DNA from: Ignatzschineria rhizosphaerae
GTDB lineage: Bacteria; Pseudomonadota; Gammaproteobacteria; Cardiobacteriales; Wohlfahrtiimonadaceae
Reading direction: 5' to 3'
Assembly: GCF_022655595.1 (NCBI RefSeq)
Contig: NZ_CP093379.1
Coordinates: forward strand, 1,856,501-1,920,500
Length of the DNA stretch: 64,000 bases
Shown: positions 17,741 to 27,637 of the stretch, in pieces
Layout: the number at the start of each line of letters is the position of its first letter
How positions within the stretch are numbered: the first letter of the stretch is position 1
The notes under the pieces: generated by a model
What the model was told of the DNA's origin: nothing
Databases searched by the model: none
Seen by the model: the letters and a program-made list of their open reading frames with translations, nothing else
Position numbers and translations under genes: made by a program

Positions 17741-18504
17741 TTCATCTCCAAACTAAATAAATTAATTGCATTATCAGAGGTTATCTTAGCAAGTTCTACC
17801 AGATCTAGCGATTTTTGTTCCGCAATATAGCGTGCAATTTGCACCAAGTCAGAAGGCTCATGTATTTCCCCTTTTTGACGATAACTACCTGCTTGATATG
17901 GGCCGTCTGTTTCTAGTAATAATCGATCTAAAGGTACGCTTGCTAAAATTGCCCGCATTCTATTGGCCCTAGAATAAGTTACAGCGCCCCCAATCCCGAT
18001 ATAAAACCCCAATGCCAATGCTTGCTCTAATTGCTGAAGGCTACCATTAAATCCATGCAATACTCCGGTAGCCTTTGGATATTTTCGAAGGATTTTTAAT
18101 ACCTCATCCACAGCCTTATAGGAGTGAATAATAAGAGGCTTCTTAAACTTCACCGCTAGTTGAACCTGTTTTTCAAAAATCGCCAACTGCTTCGCTACCA
18201 TCCCCTTAGCAAAATCAAGCCCGCACTCCCCAATAGCAACAGGAAAATAGCGCTCAATACTAGCCGTTAAGATCGATTCCCAATCATCTGCTAGATCATC
18301 TAAAAACCAAGGGTGCACGCCAAAACTATAAAAACAATGAGGGAATTGATTAGCAATCTGCACCAAATTTGCAATATCTTGCGGCAAAGTTCCAGGCATC
18401 ACCCAAGCGCTGATCCCTCTTAATTTTGCCTCATTTAATAAAATGGGTAAATTCGTTTTATATTCAGGGGCATTTAAATGAATATGTGAATCAATCAATA
18501 ACAT
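17737..18504 (-). CDS. TatD-family metal-dependent hydrolase
   Basis: The 255 residues show the TatD/YcfH metal-ligand pattern: DSHIHLNA at the start, GECGLDF near 92, HSYKA near 128, HGFNG near 153, and TDGPYQ near 203. Family members are 3'-5' DNA exonucleases or deoxyribonucleases. A GGGGGCGG stretch precedes the ATG. The stop codon overlaps the start of the NMO-like gene. Which TatD paralogue (TatD, YcfH, YjjV) it matches cannot be settled by eye. Confidence 0.88.
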   Translation of the reverse strand: MLLIDSHIHLNAPEYKTNLPILLNEAKLRGISAWVMPGTLPQDIANLVQIANQFPHCFYSFGVHPWFLDDLADDWESILTASIERYFPVAIGECGLDFAKGMVAKQLAIFEKQVQLAVKFKKPLIIHSYKAVDEVLKILRKYPKATGVLHGFNGSLQQLEQALALGFYIGIGGAVTYSRANRMRAILASVPLDRLLLETDGPYQAGSYRQKGEIHEPSDLVQIARYIAEQKSLDLVELAKITSDNAINLFSLEMK

Positions 18505-18531
18505 TACCGCCCCCTTTTCAGGATCATCAAA

Positions 18532-18689
18532 ATATCGTCTCGGTTTAAGAAAAACTGTTTTAAAAATATTAAGGATAAAGATCGTGTATCAAATTAGCTT
18601 ACTCGCTGCCGGATAGAATGATTCTTGCGCTTCTCATAACCGATGCACCGGCAATCTGATTCAGTCACTTTTAAACCGATTTCACTATA
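18532..18689 (-). repeat. Family A repeat (MITE-like)
   Basis: One end is CTCGGTTTAAG, the other TTTAAACCGATTTCACTATA. The inverted core has GCTGCCGGATAGAATGATTC and GCACCGGCAATCTGA. It fills the first half of the 329-bp gap upstream of tatD. Confidence 0.8.
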
Positions 18690-18814
18690 AAAGTAAAGCC
18701 GTGCCGTATGTGCATTAAACCTTCTTGCCGATGCCGGACAAAATGGCTCTTGCTCTTTTTATAATCGATGTGCTGGTAATCTGATTCCCTGATTTTTAAA
18801 CCGACTTTACGATA
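18690..18814 (-). repeat. Truncated family A repeat, tandem to the previous copy
   Basis: Contains GATGCCGGACAAAATG, GTGCTGGTAATCTGATTC and the end TTTAAACCGACTTTACGATA, where ACTATA has become ACGATA. It directly follows the preceding copy. No gene is seen between 18505 and 18833. Confidence 0.75.
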
Positions 18815-18833
18815 AAACTTAGTGAGCCTTAAA

Positions 18834-19382
18834 CTAGTGAACTTTAGGCTGATCTTTTAAATGAAAATAGAGCATTAAAGCCCCCATTCGCACAAACTCT
18901 ACCAACTCTTCAAGCGCAAGCTTATCTTCCTCATTACCAAGACTCTCTAAAACCTCTTCGGTATCTAAAGAAGAAAACTCAACAATATAACGAATAAAAT
19001 CTTTCCCATCTTCATCAAGGCGCGCATAAAGCTCGCTTGAAAGACCAAAGCCATAGCTAAACCCATGACACCAACGGATAAAGCCTTGTACTCGTTCTTT
19101 GAGATGCTCTTCCTCTGCAATTAAAAGGCGTAGATTAAATTCTGTTGAATTCATCTCATCTAAAGTTTTGTCATAGAGAATTTTTAAAATTTCTTCATTT
19201 AACGGTGATTCATCAAAACGAATATGATCTAGCTCTTGCAACCAATCTTTAAAATGATCAAAAGAGGTACTATATAACAGCGCCACTAATACACCTTGCG
19301 CCTCAGCCAAATTTAACCCTTTAAATTGTGCTTGCAATAGATCATAGGACACAGTTTGAGGGATACGGCTTTCATCTACCAT
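18834..19382 (-). CDS. UPF0149 (YgfB/YecA) family protein
   Basis: The 182-residue acidic helical protein resembles the YgfB/UPF0149 family, with the C-terminal pattern WCHGFSYGFGL near 120 followed by acidic helices. YgfB-type proteins are small cytoplasmic proteins; in Pseudomonas one modulates antibiotic-resistance gene expression, but no general activity is established. I place the start at the ATG at 19382, which has GGAG 6 bp upstream; the frame opens at a TTG at 19394. No SEC-C motif tail is seen, unlike YecA. Confidence 0.8.
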   Translation of the reverse strand: MVDESRIPQTVSYDLLQAQFKGLNLAEAQGVLVALLYSTSFDHFKDWLQELDHIRFDESPLNEEILKILYDKTLDEMNSTEFNLRLLIAEEEHLKERVQGFIRWCHGFSYGFGLSSELYARLDEDGKDFIRYIVEFSSLDTEEVLESLGNEEDKLALEELVEFVRMGALMLYFHLKDQPKVH

Positions 19383-19549
19383 TGAATTCTCCAATCTAAT
19401 ATAACAAATACATCAACCGATGCTATTTTTGCTTCCATCATATAATGATTTAAGCGAACTACTTGAAATCATATTGATTTCTTTTTGACACTACTAATTA
19501 AGTATAATTATAGCGATTTCATACCTTTTTTGACAGTAAAACAAATGCT

Positions 19550-19583
19550 AAAAAGGCTTTAACACGCTGTGTTAAAGCCTTTT
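19550..19583 (-). terminator. Rho-independent terminator of hupB
   Basis: AAAAGGCTTTAACAC pairs perfectly with GTGTTAAAGCCTTTT around a GCT loop. The minus-strand copy ends in TTTTT, 35 bp after the HU stop codon. Confidence 0.92.
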
Positions 19584-19617
19584 AAAGATCTTGTGTATAA
19601 GTATTATTATCTAATAC

Positions 19618-19896
19618 TTATTTGTTCACAGATTCACGTAAACCTTTACCCGCTCTGAACGCTGGTACACGTGATGCTTTGATCTGGATTGTTTTTTCAG
19701 GATTACGTGGGTCACGACCTACACGTGCAGCACGGTCACGTACTGTGAATGTACCGAAACCGATTAAAGTTACGCTATCGCCTTTAGCAAGCGCTTCAGT
19801 AATGGTTTCCATCACTGCTTCAACTGCTTTCGCAGAAGCTACTTTCGTCATTTCCGTTTTTTCTGCTACTGCAGCAATTAATTCAGTTTTGTTCAT
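19618..19896 (-). CDS. hupB: DNA-binding protein HU
   Basis: The nucleoid protein HU bends and compacts DNA. From the ATG at 19896 (MNKTELIAAV) it has the canonical 92-residue length. Family motifs are visible: GFGTFTVRDR near 46-55, the beta-arm GRDPRNPEK, and the C-terminal AFRAGKGL. AGGAAA lies 8 bp before this ATG, while the frame opens at 19944. It follows lon on the same strand, the usual lon-hupB order. Confidence 0.96.
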   Translation of the reverse strand: MNKTELIAAVAEKTEMTKVASAKAVEAVMETITEALAKGDSVTLIGFGTFTVRDRAARVGRDPRNPEKTIQIKASRVPAFRAGKGLRESVNK

Positions 19897-20024
19897 AAAA
19901 TTATTTCCTACTATTAAAAAAACATGTAATTCGCATTGTACCAATGCTTATGTCTATTCAAACTAACAAACTTTGTTAATTCTGTATAGATTTATACGTC
20001 CGCAATCAACTCAAGTCAAGTGTT

Positions 20025-22475
20025 TCAATGCGTTTTCGCTCTATTTTTGATCTGTGCGGTATCTTCCTGCATCATCGTAAAGCTACTAAAGCGTTCCCAA
20101 TCATCTGATCTTGTAAGTGACTGTGTTAAAGCATAATCTACCACTTCATCGAAGGATTTAACAGGAATAATCTCCAATGCCGCTAAAACATTCGCCGGAA
20201 CATCCTCTAAATCTTTCTGATTTTCCTCTGGAATTAAGACCGTACGAATCCCTGCTCTTTCTGCCGCGATTAGTTTTTCTTTCAATCCACCGATGATTAA
20301 TACATGCCCACGAAGCGTGATTTCGCCGGTCATAGCGATATCTGAGCGAATTGGTATACCTAATAATGCCGATAAAATCGCGAGAGTAATCGCCGCACCT
20401 GCGCTTGGACCATCTTTAGGAATCGCCCCCTCTGGAGCATGGACATGGATATCCCACTTTTTATAAAAATCTTCCGGCAATCCATAATAATTACTTCGGG
20501 CGCGGATCACTGTTAAGGCAGTTCTAACGGATTCTTTCATCACATCACCAAGGCTTCCGGTGGCGATAAGTTCGCCTTTCCCAGGAACAAGCTGCACTTC
20601 AATCCCTAAAAGATCTCCCCCCACCTGCGTCCATGCTAGACCATTAACATAACCGACTTCGTGGGCATCTTCTTTAATACCATGGCGATATTTTGTCGCC
20701 CCTAAATAGTGTTTAATTCTTGCAGCATCAATCACTTCCCCTTGACGAGTTTTGTCTTTAGCAAGTAATCGCTCTTTGATAAACTTCCGGCAAATGGTAT
20801 TAATCTCTCGCATTAAATTACGAACGCCAGCTTCTTTCGTATAGTGATTAATAAGATAAAGCAATCCATCATCTGTAAACTTAATCTCCTCTACTGATAA
20901 ACCATTTTCTTTATAGGCATCAGATAAGAGATGATTTTTTGCTATTTCCAGTTTTTCAAGCTCGGTATAACTTGAAAGCTCAATAATATCCATACGATCA
21001 CGTAGTGGTCCTGGAATATTGTAGCTATTGGCCGTTGCAATAAACATCACCTCAGACAGATCAATATCAATATCTAAGTAATGATCATTAAAAGTGCTAT
21101 TTTGCTCAGGATCTAAGACCTCTAATAAAGCGTCCGCAGGATCCCCTTTATGACTACTGCCGGTTTTATCTAACTCATCTAATAAAATGAGCGGATTTTT
21201 CGTTTTTGCTTTGGTTAAAAGCTGCACAAGTTTCCCCGGCATTGCCCCAATATAAGTACGGCGATGTCCACGAATCTCTGACTCGTCATTCACCCCCCCT
21301 AAACTCATACGCATAAACTCACGCCCTGTTGCTTCTGCGATCGAACGCGCAAGAGAGGTCTTACCAACTCCCGGAGGACCGATAAAGCAGAGAATATCTC
21401 CTTTTTTAGACTTAGTATGACTAATTACCGCTAAATGCTCTAAAATATGGTCTTTAACCTTCTCAAGCCCTGAATGATCCTTATCTAGAACTTTCTTTGC
21501 GGTGACAAGCCCATAGCGTAAACGAGAACGTTTATGCCACGGCATTTTTAGCAACCAATCAATATACGTTCTAGCAACAGTACCTTCTGCTGACATTGCC
21601 GGCATTGATTTTAAACGCTTTACTTCATTAAGCGCTTTCTCTTCTGCTTCTACCGGCATTTTAGCATCACGCACACGTTCTTCTAGCTCTTCTAGCTCAG
21701 AAAGCCCAGAATCACTAAGCTCATCTAGCTCTTTATGAATCGCTTTAATCTGCTCATTTAAGTAATACTCACGCTGATTTTTAGAGATCTGTGTCTGCAC
21801 TAAACCATGAATACGGCGCTGAAGATCAATAATATTGAGTTCCACCGTTAAATTATCAATTAATACATCAGCCGCAGCACTTAAAGAATCTTGAGCCAAG
21901 ATCGCTTGTTTTTTCTCCACACTCATCGGAATCTCGCACGCAAGCTTCATCACTAATGGTGAGAGTTTTTTCTCTTCTAAGAGTTTTTCCGGAGTTAATT
22001 GCTTAATCTGCGCATTTTCTAATAGCTTTTTAATGAGCTTTTCAAAAGTAAGATAATAAACCTCTTCTTCCCCAGGAGAGAGATCATCTTCAAACGGCGC
22101 TAGCTCATAACTTCCCATGACAAAATCATAAATAAAGCCATCACTATTTTCATAAACTAATGACTTTACTTTTTTAAGCTGTACCCGTTCAATTGCCTCT
22201 ACGGTAATCTGGTAAGAGCCGCCTTTTGACAATTTACTTGAAACAATATTAACCACGACACCCGTATGATAAATAGAATCCATCGTGATCTCTTCATCAT
22301 CGGGATCTTTAAGGCTCATCAATAAAACCCGATTATCTACTTCTGTCGCCATCTCTAATGCGCCAATTGAGAGAGGTCTTCCCACTAACAGCGGAGTTTT
22401 TGTCCCCGGAAAAACCACTAAATCGCGTAGTGCAAGAATAGGTAATTCCGCATAATTATCTTTCTTTTGAGACAT
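20025..22475 (-). CDS. lon: ATP-dependent protease La (Lon)
   Basis: Cytoplasmic AAA+ serine protease that degrades misfolded and regulatory proteins. The 816 residues contain the N-terminal substrate-binding domain (LPILALRDLVVFPG), a coiled-coil middle, Walker A GPPGVGKT near 362, Walker B ILLDELDK, and the proteolytic domain. That domain has the Ser nucleophile in DGPSAGAA near 690 and the catalytic Lys in GGLKEKL. GGAG lies 11 bp before the ATG. It is divergent from uvrB across a 138-bp spacer and is followed by hupB. Confidence 0.97.
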   Translation of the reverse strand: MSQKKDNYAELPILALRDLVVFPGTKTPLLVGRPLSIGALEMATEVDNRVLLMSLKDPDDEEITMDSIYHTGVVVNIVSSKLSKGGSYQITVEAIERVQLKKVKSLVYENSDGFIYDFVMGSYELAPFEDDLSPGEEEVYYLTFEKLIKKLLENAQIKQLTPEKLLEEKKLSPLVMKLACEIPMSVEKKQAILAQDSLSAAADVLIDNLTVELNIIDLQRRIHGLVQTQISKNQREYYLNEQIKAIHKELDELSDSGLSELEELEERVRDAKMPVEAEEKALNEVKRLKSMPAMSAEGTVARTYIDWLLKMPWHKRSRLRYGLVTAKKVLDKDHSGLEKVKDHILEHLAVISHTKSKKGDILCFIGPPGVGKTSLARSIAEATGREFMRMSLGGVNDESEIRGHRRTYIGAMPGKLVQLLTKAKTKNPLILLDELDKTGSSHKGDPADALLEVLDPEQNSTFNDHYLDIDIDLSEVMFIATANSYNIPGPLRDRMDIIELSSYTELEKLEIAKNHLLSDAYKENGLSVEEIKFTDDGLLYLINHYTKEAGVRNLMREINTICRKFIKERLLAKDKTRQGEVIDAARIKHYLGATKYRHGIKEDAHEVGYVNGLAWTQVGGDLLGIEVQLVPGKGELIATGSLGDVMKESVRTALTVIRARSNYYGLPEDFYKKWDIHVHAPEGAIPKDGPSAGAAITLAILSALLGIPIRSDIAMTGEITLRGHVLIIGGLKEKLIAAERAGIRTVLIPEENQKDLEDVPANVLAALEIIPVKSFDEVVDYALTQSLTRSDDWERFSSFTMMQEDTAQIKNRAKTH

Positions 22476-22613
22476 TCTTTTTTTATCTCCAATATTTATA
22501 ATTCTATGATGGCGTTAATGCCCAGTACTATGATCTTAACACCTAACTTCGATTGTTAGAAGGTATGATATAGTAGCTTTTTACAATTTTATAACTTAAG
22601 ACTAGACAAGAAT

Positions 22614-24653
22614 ATGGTGGCAGATCCGACAATTTTCAAGCTTTCAACGCACTATTCTCCCGCAGGAGATCAACCCACTGCTATAAAAGCGCTCACTGAA
22701 GGGCTCAATGACGGGCTCGCTTTCCAAACACTTTTAGGAGTAACGGGATCTGGGAAAACATTCACTATGGCGAATGTTATCCAAGAAACGCAGCGCCCTG
22801 CGATGATTTTAGCGCCAAATAAAACCTTAGCAGCGCAGCTCTATGGTGAGATGAAAGAGTTCTTCCCTGATAATGCAGTGGAGTACTTTGTCTCTTACTA
22901 TGATTATTATCAGCCGGAAGCTTATGTGCCGGCATCTGATACCTTTATCGAAAAAGATGCTTCCGTCAATGATCATATCGAGCAGATGCGTTTATCGGCC
23001 ACCAAAGCTATTTTAGAGCGCCCTGATACCATCATTGTCGCAACCGTTTCTGCGATCTACGGCCTTGGGGATAAAGACCACTATATGAGCATGATTCTCC
23101 ATGTTTCAAAGGGGGAATTTATCGACCAAAGAGCCATTATAAAACGCCTTGTCGAACTGCAATATACCCGTAATGATACCGTTCTTGAACGGGGAACTTT
23201 CAGGGTGCGTGGAGAAATTATTGATATCTTCCCGGCAGAAAGTGAGAGAGATGCTGTACGTATTGAGCTCTTTGATGATGAAATTGAGAATCTCTCCTTT
23301 TTTGATCCATTAACAGGTCATGTTTCACGCAATGTCCCAAGACTGACCGTTTATCCATCAAGCCACTATGTAACGCCCAAAGAGCGGTTACTAGCAGCTG
23401 TTGAAGAAATTAAAGTCGAACTTGCCGCAAGACTTGAAGAGCTTCGTGCCCAAAATAAACTGCTTGAAGCGCAAAGAATTGAGCAACGCACCAAATTTGA
23501 TATCGAAATGATGATTGAACTTGGCTACTGCCAAGGGATTGAAAACTACTCCCGCTATCTCTCTGGTAGAAAGCCAGGAGAAGCGCCGCCAACGCTCTTT
23601 GATTATTTGCCAGATAATGCCATATTCTTCATCGATGAATCTCACGTTGCCGTGCCGCAAGTTGGGGCGATGTATAAAGGAGATCGCTCTCGTAAAGAGA
23701 CTCTTGTCAATTATGGTTTTAGATTACCCTCGGCATTAGATAATAGACCGCTGAAGTTTGAAGAATTTGAAGATCTCATGCCGCAAACTATTTTTGTCTC
23801 TGCAACGCCAAGTACTTATGAAGCAGAACATGCTGATCAAATAGTCGAGCAAGTGGTTCGCCCGACAGGATTGCTCGACCCAATCGTCGAGATTCGCCCG
23901 GTTGATACGCAAGTTGATGATGTCTTTTCGGAGATTACAGCAAGAGCTGCCAAAAATGAGCGTGTCCTCATTACCACTTTAACCAAACGAATGTCAGAAG
24001 ACTTAACCGAGTTCTTAAGTGATCACGGCGTTAAGGTGCGTTACCTGCATTCAGATATTGATACGGTAGAACGAGTAGAGATTATCCGTGACCTTCGCCT
24101 TGGTGTGTTTGATGTTTTAGTGGGGATTAACTTACTACGTGAAGGCTTAGATATTCCAGAAGTTTCTCTTGTTGCGATTTTAGATGCAGATAAAGAGGGA
24201 TTTCTTCGCTCAGAGCGCTCTCTTATCCAAACGATCGGTAGAGCTGCCCGTAACGCTGAAGGTAAAGCGATTCTCTACGCTAATAAAATCACAAAAGCGA
24301 TGCGCTTTGCGATTGATGAAACGGAAAGACGCCGAGCATTACAAGAGGCTTATAATGAAGCGCACGGTATTACACCGACAACGATTATTAAAAATATCCA
24401 AGATATTATGCATGATGCAAGAGATAATGAAGCGAAAAATGAATATATCAAAGAGTATCGTGGAAAACTTGTGATTGACCATGAAGCGATTGATAATGAG
24501 CATCAATTTAAATCAAATCCAAAGCAGCTAGCAAAACATCTAGAACAATTAGAAAAAGCAATGCTCAACCACGCACAAAACTTAGAGTTTGAAGATGCAG
24601 CAAGAACAAGAGATGAGATCGAGCGCCTTAAAAAAGAGTTCTTACTCTCTTAA
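22614..24653 (+). CDS. uvrB: Excinuclease ABC subunit UvrB
   Basis: Damage-verification helicase of nucleotide-excision repair, acting with UvrA and UvrC. The 679 residues include the Walker A GVTGSGKT at 42-49, the beta-hairpin motif [10 protein letters not shown], the DEAD-like motif FFIDESH, the C-terminal helicase motif TIGRAARN, and a C-terminal UVR domain ([12 protein letters not shown]-like). I looked for an SOS box (CTGT-N8-ACAG) in the spacer upstream and did not see one. Confidence 0.97.
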   Translation: MVADPTIFKLSTHYSPAGDQPTAIKALTEGLNDGLAFQTLLGVTGSGKTFTMANVIQETQRPAMILAPNKTLAAQLYGEMKEFFPDNAVEYFVSYYDYYQPEAYVPASDTFIEKDASVNDHIEQMRLSATKAILERPDTIIVATVSAIYGLGDKDHYMSMILHVSKGEFIDQRAIIKRLVELQYTRNDTVLERGTFRVRGEIIDIFPAESERDAVRIELFDDEIENLSFFDPLTGHVSRNVPRLTVYPSSHYVTPKERLLAAVEEIKVELAARLEELRAQNKLLEAQRIEQRTKFDIEMMIELGYCQGIENYSRYLSGRKPGEAPPTLFDYLPDNAIFFIDESHVAVPQVGAMYKGDRSRKETLVNYGFRLPSALDNRPLKFEEFEDLMPQTIFVSATPSTYEAEHADQIVEQVVRPTGLLDPIVEIRPVDTQVDDVFSEITARAAKNERVLITTLTKRMSEDLTEFLSDHGVKVRYLHSDIDTVERVEIIRDLRLGVFDVLVGINLLREGLDIPEVSLVAILDADKEGFLRSERSLIQTIGRAARNAEGKAILYANKITKAMRFAIDETERRRALQEAYNEAHGITPTTIIKNIQDIMHDARDNEAKNEYIKEYRGKLVIDHEAIDNEHQFKSNPKQLAKHLEQLEKAMLNHAQNLEFEDAARTRDEIERLKKEFLLS

Positions 24654-24666
24654 GGTATTTGTAATA

Positions 24667-24807
24667 GATAGTGAAATCCGTTTAAAAATCACGGAATCAG
24701 ATTGCCAGTACATCGGTTATGAACATCGGTTATGAAAAATGGGTTTGATACACGCACTCTACTGCATTACCTTTAAAGCAGCGTTCCTTAAACCAAAATC
24801 GACTATA
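24667..24807 (+). repeat. Family A repeat (MITE-like)
   Basis: Starts GATAGTGAAATCCGTTTAA and ends TTAAACCAAAATCGACTATA. The core has CAGATTGCCAGTACATCGG. It lies 13 bp after the uvrB stop codon. Confidence 0.8.
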
Positions 24808-24823
24808 TGTTTAATACCCATAA

Positions 24824-24883
24824 AAAAGGGCCATAAAGCAGACAAAATCTGTTCAATGGCCCTTTAGGTTTTTATAGTCTAGT
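24824..24883. terminator. Bidirectional hairpin terminator between uvrB and yajQ
   Basis: AAAGGGCCAT pairs with ATGGCCCTTT; an inner CAGA/TCTG stem closes a CAAAA loop. T runs flank both sides (AAAAAA before, TTTTTAT after). It sits between two family A repeats and can end both convergent genes. Confidence 0.85.
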
Positions 24884-25057
24884 GAAATCGGTTTAAGAAT
24901 GACTGAATCAGATTGCCGGCGCATCAGCTATGAGAAGCGGTTATGAGAAGCAGCTATGAGAAACACAAGAATCGTTCGTTCTAGCATCATGCAAGCGTAT
25001 TTGATTGATGCGCTATTTTATTTTTAAAATAGTTTTTCTTAAACCAAATTGACTATA
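24883..25057 (+). repeat. Family A repeat (MITE-like), near full length
   Basis: Starts TATAGT and reads TGAAATCGGTTTAAG, then CAGATTGCCGGCGCATCAG, GAATCGTTCGTTCTAGCATC, and ends TTAAACCAAATTGACTATA. It contains a short internal direct repeat (three copies of an AGCTATGAGAAGC-like block). The 435-bp gap 24654-25088 holds only this, the preceding copy and the terminator. Confidence 0.85.
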
Positions 25058-25088
25058 TTTCACCATAAATCGACTCAGTAACGCTGTA

Positions 25089-25577
25089 TTAATCTCTAAA
25101 GTTATTAAAAGCAAGGGGCAACTCTTTCACTTTATCTCTTAAAATGGCGATCGCTTCTTGCAGATCATCTCGCTTTTTACCACTCACACGAACGCTATCA
25201 CCTTGGATAGAAGCTTGAACTTTCATCTTCTCATCTTTAATGGTTTTCACAATTTTTTTAGCTTGTTCTGTTTCTAATCCAAATTTAATTGTGATCGTCT
25301 GCTTAAGTAGGTTTCCACCAACCTTTTCCGGCTTTGCATTAAGATCTAAGAAGCGAATATCAACATTACGGCGGGTTAACTTAGAAGTCACCACACTTTG
25401 TACTTGCTCTAATTGGAAATCACTCTCCGCATGAAGCACGATGGTTTTATCAACCAACTCACATTTAGCGCCTGTTCCTTTAAAGTCAAAACGTGTATCA
25501 ATCTCTTTAATGGATTGATCAACCGCATTACGAACTTCAACCATATCTGGTTCCATGACAATATCAAATGAAGGCAT
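25089..25577 (-). CDS. YajQ family nucleotide-binding protein
   Basis: The 162 residues start [20 protein letters not shown], the conserved YajQ opening, and end with a second ferredoxin-like lobe containing [13 protein letters not shown]. YajQ proteins bind nucleotides; in Xanthomonas a homologue binds cyclic di-GMP and controls transcription. AAGGA lies about 9 bp before the ATG. It is convergent with uvrB and divergent from proC. Confidence 0.94.
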   Translation of the reverse strand: MPSFDIVMEPDMVEVRNAVDQSIKEIDTRFDFKGTGAKCELVDKTIVLHAESDFQLEQVQSVVTSKLTRRNVDIRFLDLNAKPEKVGGNLLKQTITIKFGLETEQAKKIVKTIKDEKMKVQASIQGDSVRVSGKKRDDLQEAIAILRDKVKELPLAFNNFRD

Positions 25578-25699
25578 AATTTAGATTCCTTTTTATATTA
25601 AAAACTATATCGACCTAAATGATACCGCAATCGTACAAGAATCTTAAATAGAGTTCTCATTGATTGATGGCTTTGTTACTTTAATTGCGCTAAACAGGC

Positions 25700-25705
25700 T
25701 ATAAT
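25700..25705 (+). promoter_or_regulatory. Candidate -10 box upstream of proC
   Basis: A perfect TATAAT lies 116 bp before the proC ATG, with a TTACTT-like -35 about 18 bp upstream. The leader would be about 110 nt. This is by motif only. Confidence 0.4.
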
Positions 25706-25820
25706 ATGTTAGAAAAAGTCTTTCTAAAGGGACGCTTTACTGCACCATAACCCCCTATAAAAGATACTTCATAGATTTAATGGTCTGATTTTACTCATCA
25801 ACAAAGAAGGAATTACCTCA

Positions 25821-26684
25821 ATGCAATCTGTAACAAAAACCAACAGTGATTCAACCATCAAAGCGCGTATCGGTTTTATTGGTGGTGGCAATATGGCAAG
25901 AGCAATCCTCACAAGTTTAAGTGAACAACAAGACCTCTTTAAACTATTTGTCTGCGATCGTAATGCTGATAAACGCCAATTCTTTCAAGACACACTAGGT
26001 GTTAGCGCATCTGCGGATTATCGTGATTTTATGGAATCTCTGGATATTGTCGTACTTGCAGTTAAACCTCAAGGCTTTCCTTCTCTACTAGATGAGCTTA
26101 AATCGCTGATTAAACCTCATCAACTCATCATATCGGTTGCAGCTGGTGTTTCTGTTGAGGCGATTTTAAGAGGAATCGGTCAAAAGAGTCATCCCATTAT
26201 TCGCGTGATGCCTAATACCCCATCAACCATTGGCCTTGGAGCTTCCGCAATCTATGCCAATGGAGAAGTCTCAGAATCACAACAAGCCATCACACAAACA
26301 ATCTTTAGTAGTTGCGGGGTTACCGCTTGGTTACAAGAAGAGCAATTAATCTCTGCAGCTGTTGCCGTATCAGGCTCGAGCCCAGCTTACATCTACTATC
26401 TCATGGAGATTATGACTAAAGTGGGCATCGAGATGGGATTAGATGAAACAAGCAGCAAAACTTTAACGCAACAAGCTGTTTTAGGCTCGGCAAAATATAG
26501 CCAGCTGTCAGACCTTTCTCTTGAAACTTTAAAGAAAAATGTCATGTCGCCTAAAGGAACCACAGAGCAAGCAATCTTTAGTCTTGAAAATAATCATTTT
26601 GATCGCATTATCAAAGAAGCGATGAGCGCTGCTTTTGATCGTGACCAAGAACTTTCCAAAATCATTTCAAAAGAGATTAAATAA
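25821..26684 (+). CDS. proC: Pyrroline-5-carboxylate reductase
   Basis: Last step of proline synthesis: NAD(P)H-dependent reduction of pyrroline-5-carboxylate. The 287-residue protein has the Rossmann motif IGFIGGGNMARAI near 13-25, VMPNTPSTIGLGASA in the middle, and the C-terminal signature VMSPKGTTEQAI. AAGGA lies 10 bp before the ATG. In many gammaproteobacteria proC is followed by yggT, as here. Confidence 0.96.
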   Translation: MQSVTKTNSDSTIKARIGFIGGGNMARAILTSLSEQQDLFKLFVCDRNADKRQFFQDTLGVSASADYRDFMESLDIVVLAVKPQGFPSLLDELKSLIKPHQLIISVAAGVSVEAILRGIGQKSHPIIRVMPNTPSTIGLGASAIYANGEVSESQQAITQTIFSSCGVTAWLQEEQLISAAVAVSGSSPAYIYYLMEIMTKVGIEMGLDETSSKTLTQQAVLGSAKYSQLSDLSLETLKKNVMSPKGTTEQAIFSLENNHFDRIIKEAMSAAFDRDQELSKIISKEIK

Positions 26685-26880
26685 TATTTTAATACAAACG
26701 GATTTATACAAAAGGCAATAACAGGCGATGACATCCAATACGATTATAAATCGATATAGCCTTTTTAAATCCGATTGCCTAAATATCAACAGCTCATGCA
26801 AGATAGATTAAAAGCACTTTCCCAATATGCGCTCTTAATTGCATTTTCCTCCCAGACAGATCGAAAGGTATGCCACAACC

Positions 26881-27444
26881 ATGATTAACAACATTCTCGA
26901 ATTTATCATAGAGATTGCTTACAGCTTTGCCATTATCTTTGTTTTGCTCCGTTTTTTACTACAACTCACGAAAGCAAACTTTTATCATCCGATTGTACAA
27001 TCTATCGTTAAGGTGACAAATCCGATCATTTTACCGATTCGAAAAATCACACCAATTATAGGGAGTGCCGATTGGTCTTGTATTTTAGCTGCGGTGATTA
27101 TCACAACGATTAAATATGTTCTCTTAATGCTCCTAAAAGTGATGGCTCCTATTTCGCCGCTGATTCTTGCTGGCGTTGTACTCCTTGAGATTTTAAGAAA
27201 CATCATCTATATCTACCTTTTTGCTTATATTATCCAAGCAATCAGTAGTTGGATCGGCTCATCCCCAAGGCAAACGATCTTCTTAAGCTTATTAGAAAAA
27301 CTCACCAATCCTATCAACAAGCGAGTTCCCTTTAAGCTACAAGCTGGCATGATGGATTTTCGCCCAATGGTCATTGTGTTAGCCCTCTTTTTAGGCTTAA
27401 GAATTATTAGCTACTTTTATGCCAAGCTCGTCTTTTTCTCATAG
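26881..27444 (+). CDS. YggT family membrane protein
   Basis: The 187-residue protein has two YggT repeats, each with paired helices and a conserved segment: FYHPIVQSIVKVTNPIILPIR near 38-58 and LLEKLTNPINKRVP near 140-153. YggT proteins are inner-membrane proteins linked to osmotic tolerance and cell division, with no established reaction. I choose the ATG at 26881 (MINNILEF) rather than 26839 because homologous proteins start at this hydrophobic helix and AAAGG lies upstream. Confidence 0.9.
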   Translation: MINNILEFIIEIAYSFAIIFVLLRFLLQLTKANFYHPIVQSIVKVTNPIILPIRKITPIIGSADWSCILAAVIITTIKYVLLMLLKVMAPISPLILAGVVLLEILRNIIYIYLFAYIIQAISSWIGSSPRQTIFLSLLEKLTNPINKRVPFKLQAGMMDFRPMVIVLALFLGLRIISYFYAKLVFFS

Positions 27445-27469
27445 CCCTTAAGTCGCGCGCTTTTCATAT

Positions 27470-27517
27470 TGAGCGCTGGCGAGCTGATTCAGTGACTTTT
27501 AAGCCCAAAATACTATA
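27470..27517 (-). repeat. Family A repeat remnant (3' end only)
   Basis: Only the terminal part is left: CTGATTCAGTGACTTTTAAG followed by ACTATA at 27512-27517. It lies between yggT and tadA. Confidence 0.6.
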
Positions 27518-27637
27518 CCAACCTGTATCCCAATAAAGTTCCCCCATAAAACGGCAGCTAAAGAGGATTCCTAAAATGATGAATCCTCAGAAAAAATATC
27601 CTATGAATCTAAGTAGCATAAACATTAGTGGAAGAAT

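Noticed and set aside
22476-22613. LexA/SOS box upstream of uvrB
   Set aside because: No CTGT-N8-ACAG pattern was found in the lon-uvrB spacer.
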